Shown piece by piece: positions 24,805-32,770 of a DNA stretch of 42,634 bases. The position numbers and the translations under genes are program-made. A model generated the notes under the pieces. It worked only from the letters and a program-made list of their open reading frames with translations. It was not told where the DNA came from and ran no database searches. Within the stretch, counting starts at the first letter, position 1. Each line of letters opens with the position of its first letter. Source of the stretch: Bryobacterales bacterium (GTDB taxonomy: Bacteria > Acidobacteriota > Terriglobia > Bryobacterales > Bryobacteraceae); contig JAEUQF010000054.1 of NCBI GenBank assembly GCA_016789745.1, positions 1 to 42,634 on the forward strand, read 5' to 3'.

Positions 24805-25760
24805 CCGCTGACCCCACGATCCACGTTCTCACCATGGCCGACGAACGCTATGCGATGCCGCTGGCGGTGATGGGGCGCAGTCTGTTGGAGCGGCACCGGT
24901 CCGGGCGGCCGCTGGTGCTGCGCGTGATTGACGATGGCATGACTGCGGACTCTCGGCGCGCGGTGGAGGAGTCGTGGAAGGGGGCGAGCGAGGGCGGGGC
25001 TCGCTGGGAGTTCGTGGAGCCCTACTATGGCCAGGCGGAGCGGCTGCCGGTGTGGGGGCGCGTGCCGGCGCTGACCTATGCCCGGCTGTTTCTGAACGAC
25101 CAGTTTCCGGATAGGGCGGGGCGGGTGGTAGTGTTGGATTCCGACGTCCTGGTGCTGGCGGACATTGCGGAATTGTTTGAAGCAGATCTAGGCGAGCATG
25201 TTCTGGGAGCGGCGGTGGATCCGTTTATTCCGACCGTGTCGGCACTGGACGGGCTGCCGGCATCGGTGCGAAAGGAGATCCCGGCGGATGCGCCGTACTT
25301 CAATGCCGGGGTGATGGTGGTGGACCTGGCACGCTGGCGGGAGAAGGAGGTGAGCCGGCGGGCGTTGACGTATATCGAACGGCACTACCGGGAGTTGCGG
25401 CAGTATGACCAGGACGCATTGAACTATGTGTTGCACGAGCATTGGCGGGAGTTGGAGGCAGGGTGGAACGCGCAGCCGCGGGTGACGAATGCACTGGGTG
25501 TGAGGTGTCCGGAGCAGGCGCGGATCGCGCACTTTAGCGGGCGGTTGAAGCCGTGGCTGTATCAGGGCGGCACCGAGTGGGACCGCGCGTATTTCGAAGT
25601 TCTGGAACGAACGGCGTGGAAGGGGTTCCAGGTGGTCGGCGGATGGAAGGCGCTGGCGTGGCGGGTGTATGATTCGCCCTTGCGGCGGCTGGTGCACGGG
25701 TTGGAGCGGCGGGCGTTGGCGGCGCAGCGGACGGCCCTGCTGCGATGGGGGATGCGGTGA
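24801..25760 (+). CDS. Glycosyltransferase family 8-like protein
   Basis: 319 residues from GTG 24801 in the GTGA overlap with the oxidoreductase. GT8 features: early strand IHVLTMADERYAMPLAVMG, the DXD metal motif within VVVLDSDVLVLADI, then a FNAGVMVVDLARW segment and a late HFSGRLKPWL. These enzymes transfer a sugar from a nucleotide donor with retention of configuration. The C-terminus is basic and may touch the membrane. It overlaps the AraC-type gene by 1 nt (TGATG). Shared operon with a GMC oxidoreductase suggests tailoring of a small molecule, or an exopolysaccharide function. Confidence 0.85.
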   Translation: MTADPTIHVLTMADERYAMPLAVMGRSLLERHRSGRPLVLRVIDDGMTADSRRAVEESWKGASEGGARWEFVEPYYGQAERLPVWGRVPALTYARLFLNDQFPDRAGRVVVLDSDVLVLADIAELFEADLGEHVLGAAVDPFIPTVSALDGLPASVRKEIPADAPYFNAGVMVVDLARWREKEVSRRALTYIERHYRELRQYDQDALNYVLHEHWRELEAGWNAQPRVTNALGVRCPEQARIAHFSGRLKPWLYQGGTEWDRAYFEVLERTAWKGFQVVGGWKALAWRVYDSPLRRLVHGLERRALAAQRTALLRWGMR

Positions 25761-26623
25761 TGGGAGGCAGGCTGCCGGGGTTTAGTGAAGCACCGCTGGT
25801 GTCATCGCATCCGATTGGGATTCGCGGGCTGGTATTTGAGCAGCACCGGGTGACGGCGGAGCAGATGGCGGCAGCACCACGGGTGAATACGTGTCTGGAT
25901 CTGCATGTGGGTGGGCCGCAGGCGGTCGAGGTGCGGGCGGCGGCGGATGAGGCTTGGCATAAGGGCGCGGCCAGCACGGGGAGTCTGACGGTGACGCCGG
26001 CGGGGGCACCCTACAACGTGCGTTGGGAGGGCCAGCGGGATCTGCTGCTGTTCGCCATCGACCTGGAGACCTGCCGTCAGTATCTTCCGGAGCGGCTGCC
26101 GCGCGGGGAACTGCGGGTGCGGGCGGTGATCAATGGCGACGATCCGCAGTTGTTTCACATGGCGCGGGCGTTTCAGGCGGAGGCCGAGGCGGGTTGTCCC
26201 ACTGGGTCGCTGTATGCCGATTCGCTGGCGGCGGCGTTTGTGGCGTCGTTCCTGGACCGCTATGTGGAGCAGGGCGAGGACGAGGGCAGTGGGCTGACGG
26301 CGGAGCGGCTGCGGCGCGTGCAGCGGCATGTGCAGGAGCATCTGGAGGAGGATTTGAGCGTGGCGGCGTTGGCGGCGCTGGTGCACACGAGTCCTTTTCA
26401 TTTTTCGCGGCAGTTCAAGCAGAGCACGGGACAATCGCCGCATCAGTATGTGCTGCAACGGCGCCTGGACAAGGCCAGGCGGTTGTTGGAGAGCCCGGGG
26501 CTGTCGATCGCGGAAGTCGCGTACGCGACGGGATTCCCCAGCCAGGCGCATTTCACGAAGGTGTTCGGGAAGGCTTTCGGGGCGACGCCGAAGGCATGGC
26601 GTACGAGGTACGGCGGACGCTAA
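25760..26623 (+). CDS. AraC-family transcription regulator
   Basis: 287 residues; ATG 25760 lies in a TGATG overlap with the glycosyltransferase stop, preceded by a G-rich stretch. N-terminal cupin-like sensor domain (residues about 10-170) and C-terminal double helix-turn-helix (about 185-287: VAALAALVHTSPFHFSRQFK, and SIAEVAYATGFPSQAHFTKVF). It should control its own operon. The qhp locus normally has an AraC regulator (QhpR) and none is beside it here; this protein, 5.4 kb away, could serve but nothing directly links them. Confidence 0.85.
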   Translation: MGGRLPGFSEAPLVSSHPIGIRGLVFEQHRVTAEQMAAAPRVNTCLDLHVGGPQAVEVRAAADEAWHKGAASTGSLTVTPAGAPYNVRWEGQRDLLLFAIDLETCRQYLPERLPRGELRVRAVINGDDPQLFHMARAFQAEAEAGCPTGSLYADSLAAAFVASFLDRYVEQGEDEGSGLTAERLRRVQRHVQEHLEEDLSVAALAALVHTSPFHFSRQFKQSTGQSPHQYVLQRRLDKARRLLESPGLSIAEVAYATGFPSQAHFTKVFGKAFGATPKAWRTRYGGR

Positions 26624-26665
26624 CGTTGCCCGATAGCGGCGCTTCGGCGAGAATGGAGAGTCGCC

Positions 26666-27385
26666 ATGCAACGACACCTGGAGACCTTCCTGCAGTTAGA
26701 TGAGCTGGGTGAGCGGTTCCCGGAGTTCCAGCCCACCTTCCCTTTCCCGGGCGAGTACATCGACAGTTTCCACCGCGGCCTGGCGGAGACTCCGCTACAG
26801 GACGGCATTTTGGTGCAGGTGGCTAAGCCGGGTTCCGCGAAGATCATCCCGGGCTTTCTGCGAAGGGCCGATGCGTTGAAGATTTACGAGCTGGCGTACT
26901 TCGCGGCGGGGGACATTCTGGAGATCGGCATCTTCCAGGGGTTGAGCGGGACGATTCTGGCGCGGGCTACGCGGAACAGCGGAAAGCCGGAGCGGCGGAT
27001 CGTGAGTGTCGACCTGAATCCGCTGCGGCTGGCGCAGACGTTCTTGACGTTGGCCAGCCAGGGGCTGCTGGCGGGGCGGGAGTTCCGGCATGGGGATGCG
27101 GCGGGGGTGGTGCGGAAGCTGGCGCGCCAAGGACGTCAGTTCGGCTTCAGCTTCATTGATCACTCGCACGCGTACCAGCCGGTGCTGGAGGTGTGCCAGG
27201 AGTTGCCGAAGGTGATTGCGCCGGGCGGGTTCTGCTTGTTCCACGATTACAACGACGAACGCAACCGCGAGCCCGGGAATGACGCCTACAAGGTGTACCA
27301 GGCGGTGGCCGATGGCCTGCCCAGCCCGATGTTCACCTTCTGCGGCGTGTACGGCTGTACGGCGCTGTACCAGCGCACGAACTGA
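26666..27385 (+). CDS. Class I SAM-dependent methyltransferase-like protein
   Basis: 239 residues; ATG 26666 with GGAGA upstream. Motif I is DILEIGIFQGLSGTILARA (residues about 80-100), an acidic strand end IVSVDLNP follows, and GFSFIDHSHAYQPVLEVC and PGGFCLFHDYND are typical of the catechol-methyltransferase/MT24 group. An N-terminal region of about 75 residues is extra. Small-molecule methylation is likely; the acceptor is unknown. It lies between the AraC gene and the mhq-like pair and may be single-cistron. Confidence 0.75.
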   Translation: MQRHLETFLQLDELGERFPEFQPTFPFPGEYIDSFHRGLAETPLQDGILVQVAKPGSAKIIPGFLRRADALKIYELAYFAAGDILEIGIFQGLSGTILARATRNSGKPERRIVSVDLNPLRLAQTFLTLASQGLLAGREFRHGDAAGVVRKLARQGRQFGFSFIDHSHAYQPVLEVCQELPKVIAPGGFCLFHDYNDERNREPGNDAYKVYQAVADGLPSPMFTFCGVYGCTALYQRTN

Positions 27386-27456
27386 CAAAAGCTAAGGCCG
27401 GATTGCGATAGAACGGCGAGCCGGAAGAGCGCAGAATGGGTCTCGTGGAGAACAAC

Positions 27457-28407
27457 ATGAGACCGATACAAGGCATACATCATGTGACGGCGATGAGCGG
27501 GGCGCCGCAGGCGAACCTCGACTTCTATGCGGGCGTACTGGGGCTGCGGCTGGTGAAGCTGACGGTGAACTATGACGATCCGGGAACCTATCACCTTTAC
27601 TATGGCGATGGCAGAGGGTCGCCGGGAACGATTCTGACGTTCTTCCCGTGGCCCGGGGCGATGCGCGGGCGGAACGGAGCCGGAATGGCGACGGAGATCG
27701 TGTTCAGCGCACCGGCAGGGTCCTTGGAGTATTGGCAGGAGCGCTTGCAGCAGGCGGGTGTGGCCACCGGTGCGGTGACGGAGCGGTTCGGCGAGCGTGT
27801 GTTCGCGTTCCAGGATTCCGATGGGTTGCGGTTGGCGATTGCCGAGTCCGCCGCGGTGCCCGGGTATCAGGCATGGGGAGAGAGTGCCGTGCCGGCGGCG
27901 TATGCGCTGCAGGGCGTTCACAGCGTCACGTTGACCGAAGCCGATGCGCGGGCAACCGAAAAGCATCTGGCGGAGGTGATGGAGTTGGGCGAGGTGGGGA
28001 GAGAAGGAACGCGGGCGCGGTTCCGGTTTGGCGATGGCGGCGCGGGTCGCATGGTGGATGTGGTGCAGGATGACCAGGCCGGGCGCGGGCGCGTGTCGGC
28101 GGGCGCGGTGCATCACGTGGCGTGGCGGGTGGCCGATGATGAAACCGAATTGTACTGGCAGGGCCGTCTGATGAAGGATGGGAGCCATGTGAGTCCGGTG
28201 ATGGACCGGACTTACTTCCATTCGATTTATTGGCGCGAGCCGGGTGGGGTGCTGTTCGAGATTGCGACGGACCCGCCGGGCTTTACGGTCGATGAAGCGA
28301 TGGAGTCGTTGGGTGGGAAGCTGATTCTGCCGCAGTGGCTGGAACCGATGAGGGAGGACCTGGAAGGGCGCCTGCCGAAGTTGACGTTGCCGAAGGGAGG
28401 ACGCTGA
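27457..28407 (+). CDS. Two-domain VOC ring-cleaving dioxygenase-like protein (MhqO-like)
   Basis: 316 residues from ATG 27457, preceded by GGAG; an ATG at 27436 is less well placed. Two VOC halves: IQGIHHVTAMSG with YAGVLGLRLVKLTVNYDDPG, and later GAVHHVAWRVADDE with GGVLFEIATDPPG, giving the His, His, Glu metal ligands expected. MhqO-type enzymes of Bacillus break down hydroquinone/quinone compounds. It overlaps the next gene by 1 nt (TGATG), the same pairing as mhqO/mhqD, so detoxification of quinones or electrophiles is likely. The enzyme's own substrate is not shown by the sequence. Confidence 0.85.
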   Translation: MRPIQGIHHVTAMSGAPQANLDFYAGVLGLRLVKLTVNYDDPGTYHLYYGDGRGSPGTILTFFPWPGAMRGRNGAGMATEIVFSAPAGSLEYWQERLQQAGVATGAVTERFGERVFAFQDSDGLRLAIAESAAVPGYQAWGESAVPAAYALQGVHSVTLTEADARATEKHLAEVMELGEVGREGTRARFRFGDGGAGRMVDVVQDDQAGRGRVSAGAVHHVAWRVADDETELYWQGRLMKDGSHVSPVMDRTYFHSIYWREPGGVLFEIATDPPGFTVDEAMESLGGKLILPQWLEPMREDLEGRLPKLTLPKGGR

Positions 28408-29006
28408 TGTTCGTACACCAGTTTGTGAAGGGTGAGGGGCCGCACACGCTTCTGCTGCTGCATGGCACGGGCGGCGATGAGCGGGACTTGCTGGATCTTG
28501 GGCGGGAGTTGGCGCCACGGGCGCATCTGCTGAGCCCGCGCGGGAAGGTGCTGGAGAACGGGATGCCGCGATTCTTCCGGCGCCTGCGGCCGGGGGTATT
28601 CGATCTGGAGGATCTGCGGTTGCGCACGACGGAGTTGGCGGAGTTTGTTCGCGAGGCGGCCGGGCAATATGGCTTCGATGCGGGCAAGGTGACCGCGCTG
28701 GGCTATTCGAATGGCGCGAACATTGCGGCGAGCCTGCTGTATCGCGAGCCAGGCGTGCTGGCGGGGGCGGCGCTGCTGCGACCGATGAACCCGTGGCCGG
28801 GGGAGGCGGCGCAGGGTTTGGAGGGCGTGCGGGTGCTGCTGGCGGCGGGGCGTTATGACACGATGTCGAGCCCCGGCGATGTGGCGGAGATGCGGAAGGT
28901 ATTCGAGGGTGCCGGAGCGCAGGTGGAAGAGCACTGGCATGAGGGCGGACATGAGTTAGGGCCGGGCGATCTGGCGGCAACTGGACGGTGGCTGGCAACA
29001 GCATAG
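28407..29006 (+). CDS. Phospholipase/carboxylesterase-type hydrolase (MhqD-like)
   Basis: 199 residues; the ATG overlaps the preceding stop as TGATG. It has an oxyanion HGTGGDERDLLDLG, nucleophile Ser101 (GYSNGANIAASLL), an acid region AGRYDTMSS and a final His in HEGGHELG. The length and motifs are those of the MhqD/YcgS-like esterases paired with MhqO. Cytoplasmic. With the upstream dioxygenase it likely forms a two-gene quinone-detoxification unit. Confidence 0.85.
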   Translation: MFVHQFVKGEGPHTLLLLHGTGGDERDLLDLGRELAPRAHLLSPRGKVLENGMPRFFRRLRPGVFDLEDLRLRTTELAEFVREAAGQYGFDAGKVTALGYSNGANIAASLLYREPGVLAGAALLRPMNPWPGEAAQGLEGVRVLLAAGRYDTMSSPGDVAEMRKVFEGAGAQVEEHWHEGGHELGPGDLAATGRWLATA

Positions 29007-29055
29007 CCGCGCACGGCTCATCTGACAGCGCGGCTAGCAGCGGCTACGTGCCCCT

Positions 29056-30387
29056 CTATTGGACGGCCCCGAGCTTCTGCGTCGCCGGCTGCCGAAACTC
29101 ATAGATATAAGTAACGGGGTTCCAGTTGGTGGAACTGCCCCAGAGTTGTCCGACGTGGCCAGCCATGATCTTGATGCTACCCCCGCTGCCGACCCGAAAC
29201 CGTACGCGGTTCGAGGAGGCTGGATAGAACTTGCCGTCACTGGCTCTACCGGCGAACGTCTTGCCCTGTTCGAGAACCTCGGCACTTCCCTCGATGTACC
29301 AGGAAGCGCTGGATCCCACGTTGTGTTTATCCCGACCGCTTTCCGAGGCGAGGGAGACAATCTGAAGCTCGATTTCGTCGCCTGTGTACAAAGTCTCCCG
29401 AAGACTTCCGCGCTTATAGTGGTGTTCGACCGTCAGTTTCCCCTGGTAGGCTCCTTTCCACTCAGCGGTCACCGAGAAGCGGTCTTCCGTCATGGAGCCG
29501 AAGACACTGCCGTCATTGCCTACCGCGGGTGGAGGCGCGGTTCCGGTAATCACCCGGGTCAATCCAAAAGAGCCCCTATTGTTCGGGGATGGCGGCCTAA
29601 CGGGTGCGGATGGTGCCGCGGGTTTGGCAGAAGCCGCGGCGCTTGGGTTCCTCGCTCTGATGGCGTAAGTAACCCAATTGCCGCGAATCAGAGGGGCTCC
29701 CCATTCCTTGAATCCGTTATTGCCAAGATACTGACCGATCTGGGCGTAGATGTTGCTGACTTCGCGCAGCACGATGTCGTTGGTGGAGGCCGTAATCTGA
29801 CCGCCCGCATCACCAAGCAGGACATTGCCAATCTCCATCACCCAGGAGACCCCCTTTGTGGACGCCGCCGCCGAGCAGTTGATCATCAGAATCGACGCTC
29901 CCGGCGCCATTACTCCGGATAACTGCGGAATCAGTCTGATGCGCTCGTCGGTTTGCGCAACAGTGTTCCGAACGCCCTGCACGAAATCTCTTGTAGACCT
30001 GGCTACCTTGGACGGATCGGCAAGAAAAGCCTTTCCCGCCGCATTCTCACGCCGATTCCAATCCAAGTCGAGTTCCTTGGGAAGTTGCTCGTCGTTGTTC
30101 CAGGTAATGGCTGGAGTCTCGCGCGACCCGTGGCCAGCGAGCACCAGCACATCGATTGGCCGTCCCGCATTCTTCAAGCTCACTAGCGTCTGAAGCAGAT
30201 GAACACTGTCATTGATTACAAACATGCGATCGACCTGCGGGATCTCCCCGACGAACCGGAAGAGCATGTCTTCGGTGACGTCCCCCTGGCCCGCGGGCTT
30301 GGGTACGAAGCCTACGCCGAAGGGCTTGGGGCGCGGGGACTGCGCCGCCAACGCCAATCCTGCCAAGAGCACGAGAAGGGATCTCAT
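29056..30387 (-). CDS. Secreted protein with caspase-like (C14/C11-type) His-Cys motifs
   Basis: 443 residues with a signal peptide (LLVLLAGLALAAQ). In the first ~250 residues, His86 in VLVLAGHGSRET and Cys171 in SILMINCSAAAS sit at the ends of predicted strands, as the catalytic pair does in caspase-like, clostripain-like and DUF4347 domains. The remainder has a Pro/Ala-rich linker (about 275-300) and a beta-rich C-terminal domain (YKRGSLRETLYTGDEIELQI, later GSGGSIKIMAGHVGQLWGSS) that may bind a partner. No family name is certain. It is a stand-alone gene, and what it cuts, if anything, is unknown. Confidence 0.6.
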   Translation of the reverse strand: MRSLLVLLAGLALAAQSPRPKPFGVGFVPKPAGQGDVTEDMLFRFVGEIPQVDRMFVINDSVHLLQTLVSLKNAGRPIDVLVLAGHGSRETPAITWNNDEQLPKELDLDWNRRENAAGKAFLADPSKVARSTRDFVQGVRNTVAQTDERIRLIPQLSGVMAPGASILMINCSAAASTKGVSWVMEIGNVLLGDAGGQITASTNDIVLREVSNIYAQIGQYLGNNGFKEWGAPLIRGNWVTYAIRARNPSAAASAKPAAPSAPVRPPSPNNRGSFGLTRVITGTAPPPAVGNDGSVFGSMTEDRFSVTAEWKGAYQGKLTVEHHYKRGSLRETLYTGDEIELQIVSLASESGRDKHNVGSSASWYIEGSAEVLEQGKTFAGRASDGKFYPASSNRVRFRVGSGGSIKIMAGHVGQLWGSSTNWNPVTYIYEFRQPATQKLGAVQ

Positions 30388-30607
30388 CAGCGCGGTTCAC
30401 CTGCCGGCTGAAAGTGTATCATGCCGAACCGGCTGGCAACCGCTTGGCCACCAGGAATTGGTTGCCACACGACGTTGGCTCGCGCTAGACTCATAACACT
30501 CTCGTTGTGTTGAACTCGCCCAGCCGCGGCGTGACCTTCGTCCGGTCCTTCTTCCCCTTCACGTAAAGCGAAAGAACGAAACCTTATCGAAGGAGACGTG
30601 TGTCCGC

Positions 30608-32071
30608 ATGAATAATTTCATCTGCGTGGTTTGGATGACTGCGATCAGTGCGACGCTGCCGGCCGCTGAGGCGGACGCGTCGCGGCAGGGGGCGAGTGTT
30701 TATCAGATCGAGGCGAAAGAGGATGTGAGCAGCCGTTTCCCGGGCGCGCCGCGGCTGCACTCGTTTGTCTGGGCGGAGTGGGAAGGCAAGTGGCTCTTCC
30801 TGGCGGGCCGCATCGGCGGCTATCACGGTGTGGGCGGAAAAGAGGCGGACTTTCCGCGCGCTACGGCGAATCAACGAATCTGGGTGGTGGATCCGGCGGG
30901 CGATGGCCCGGCACGCACGTACAGCCTGCCGGTGGCCGATCTGCCGGCGGGTTTAGAGGCTGTCAAGGACCAGTGGATGTCGGCGAACCTGCAGGCCGCC
31001 CAGGATGGGGAGACGCTGTACGTGGCGGGTGGGTATGGCATCGACGCGAAGGGCAAGTGGGTGACCTATCCCATCCTGTCGGCCGTGCATGTGCCGTCGC
31101 TGGTGAAGGCGGTGATGGGTCAGGGCGACTTGAAGGCGGCGCGCATCCGCTATGTGGAGAGCCCGCACGTGCAGGTGACCGGCGGCGAGTTGCTGCGTCT
31201 GGACGATGGGCTGTTCTACCTGGTGGGCGGGCATGTGTTCATGGGCAGCTATCTGGATTTTCAGGGCAACAGCGAGCGCAACACGGGCAGTTCCTGGCAG
31301 CAGTACACCAGCGAGATCCGCAAGCTGCGGTTTGTGGAGGGGGCCGGTGGGAAGCTGGACGTGAAGCTGTTGGAGAGCTATCGCGACGCGGAGTTCCGGC
31401 GGCGGGATTTGAACGCGACACACGTGCTGCTGGAGGGCGGGTCGGTGTTGGGGGCGATGGCCTGGGGCGGGGTTTTCACCCACGACCAGGGAGGGTTCAC
31501 CAAGCCGCTAGTGTGGAGTGCGAAACAGGCGCCGCAGGTGGCGCAGGGCTTCGATCAGAAGATGAGCGCCTATAGCTGTGCGCGGGCGGTGTTCTTTGAC
31601 GGCGATACGAAGCGCACGTTGACAACGTTCTTCGGTGGCATCAGCGCAACACTGTGGAATGCGGCGAAGGGTATGTATGAGCCGGCGCCGCGGGTGGGGG
31701 AAAGGAGCGAGGCTCGCTACATGGACGGGCTGCAGTGGATCGACCGCATGACGACGGTGGTGCGGAGTGAAGAGCGCATGGTCGAACTGGTGGAGCGCGG
31801 CGAGCCGATGGCGGGCTACGTGGGGACGAACGCGGTGTTTCTGCCATCACCGGAGTTACGGCGGGTACGGCCGGATGCCGAGATCTATGATCTGCGTCCG
31901 CTGCGCGGCAAGCGCGTGCTGGCGGGCTATCTGTTTGGGGGCATCCGCGCATTCCCGAAACAGTTCCCGTATCATGCCGATTCACCGGACTACCAATCGG
32001 GGAATGTACCGACGCGGGCCAGTGAGCTGATTCTGGCGGTGTACCTTACGGTGCCGGCTGCTTCGGAGTAA
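30608..32071 (+). CDS. Exported Kelch/propeller-like protein of unknown function
   Basis: 487 residues; ATG 30608 with GAAGGAG upstream at about 12 bp. It has a short signal peptide (VVWMTAISATLPAAEA) and repeating units with paired Gly and aromatic positions (LYVAGGYGIDAKGKW, FYLVGGHVFMGSYLD, GGSVLGAMAWGGVF, TTFFGGISATLW) consistent with a Kelch-type propeller. No catalytic motif is visible. Its end overlaps qhpE on the opposite strand by 26 bp. Whether it belongs to the amine-oxidation locus is unknown. Confidence 0.6.
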   Translation: MNNFICVVWMTAISATLPAAEADASRQGASVYQIEAKEDVSSRFPGAPRLHSFVWAEWEGKWLFLAGRIGGYHGVGGKEADFPRATANQRIWVVDPAGDGPARTYSLPVADLPAGLEAVKDQWMSANLQAAQDGETLYVAGGYGIDAKGKWVTYPILSAVHVPSLVKAVMGQGDLKAARIRYVESPHVQVTGGELLRLDDGLFYLVGGHVFMGSYLDFQGNSERNTGSSWQQYTSEIRKLRFVEGAGGKLDVKLLESYRDAEFRRRDLNATHVLLEGGSVLGAMAWGGVFTHDQGGFTKPLVWSAKQAPQVAQGFDQKMSAYSCARAVFFDGDTKRTLTTFFGGISATLWNAAKGMYEPAPRVGERSEARYMDGLQWIDRMTTVVRSEERMVELVERGEPMAGYVGTNAVFLPSPELRRVRPDAEIYDLRPLRGKRVLAGYLFGGIRAFPKQFPYHADSPDYQSGNVPTRASELILAVYLTVPAASE

Positions 32072-32765
32072 GGGAGAGAAGCGCGTCGCGGACGGCTTGG
32101 GGTGATGCTCCCGGGCCGGCCGTCTCCCTGGCTCGTGCAACGAAGCCGGACATATTGGCGACAGAGAAGCTGATGCCGCTGAGGTTGCGGTCTCTGGGGA
32201 GACCAGGGATGGGGCGCGGGTAGGGGGCAGTGCGGAAGAGCCAGCCCGCGGAGCGCTGCGCCGGCAGATAGGTATCGCGATCGAGCGCGGCATCGACGGC
32301 TACACCGATGACGCCCGGCAGCGAGCCGGGATAGCAGGGCTCGCCATCGGCATCATAAGCGGAGACGACCAGAGAGCCCCCGGCTTCGGCACGCTCGAGC
32401 AGCGGGGCGAAGCGTTCGATATGCGCGGGATTGCGCGTACCCAGGCTGAGGTTGATGACATCCATCCGTTGGGCGATGGCCCATTCGAGCGCGGCCGTCA
32501 ACTGGAGGATGCTGGTGCGGAGGGAGGTTTGGAAAACGCGGATGGCGAAAAATTCGGCCGCGGGGGCCTTCTCCTGGATGGCAGCCATGACGGCAGTTCC
32601 GTGTCCCAGAACATCGGTGTAATCGCTGTCAGGGACAGCATCGGCACCGATGGAGATGCCTCCCGCGACCGCGGAAATATGAGGATGAGCGGCGTTGACT
32701 CCACTGTCGATAACAGCCACCCTGACGCCACGGCCGCTCGCGTGAGCGAAAGGGGATTCGGTCAT
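32046..32765 (-). CDS. qhpE: Subtilisin-like leader peptidase of QHNDH (QhpE)
   Basis: 239 residues. Subtilase triad: Asp20 (AVIDSG), His55 (GHGTAV) and Ser199 (SGISFSVANMSG). The protein is short and has no signal peptide, as expected of QhpE, the cytoplasmic protease that removes the leader of the gamma subunit after QhpD has acted. It starts 5 bp after the beta-subunit stop codon and closes the operon. The assignment is strong because of position: E-B-C-D-A order as in Paracoccus. Confidence 0.85.
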   Translation of the reverse strand: MTESPFAHASGRGVRVAVIDSGVNAAHPHISAVAGGISIGADAVPDSDYTDVLGHGTAVMAAIQEKAPAAEFFAIRVFQTSLRTSILQLTAALEWAIAQRMDVINLSLGTRNPAHIERFAPLLERAEAGGSLVVSAYDADGEPCYPGSLPGVIGVAVDAALDRDTYLPAQRSAGWLFRTAPYPRPIPGLPRDRNLSGISFSVANMSGFVARARETAGPGASPQAVRDALLSLTPKQPAP

Positions 32766-32770
32766 TCCGG

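Noticed and set aside
27286..29004. A 572-codon open frame on the minus strand
   Set aside because: It overlaps the mhqO/mhqD-like genes, is extremely Pro/Arg/His-rich and has no domain; a shadow.
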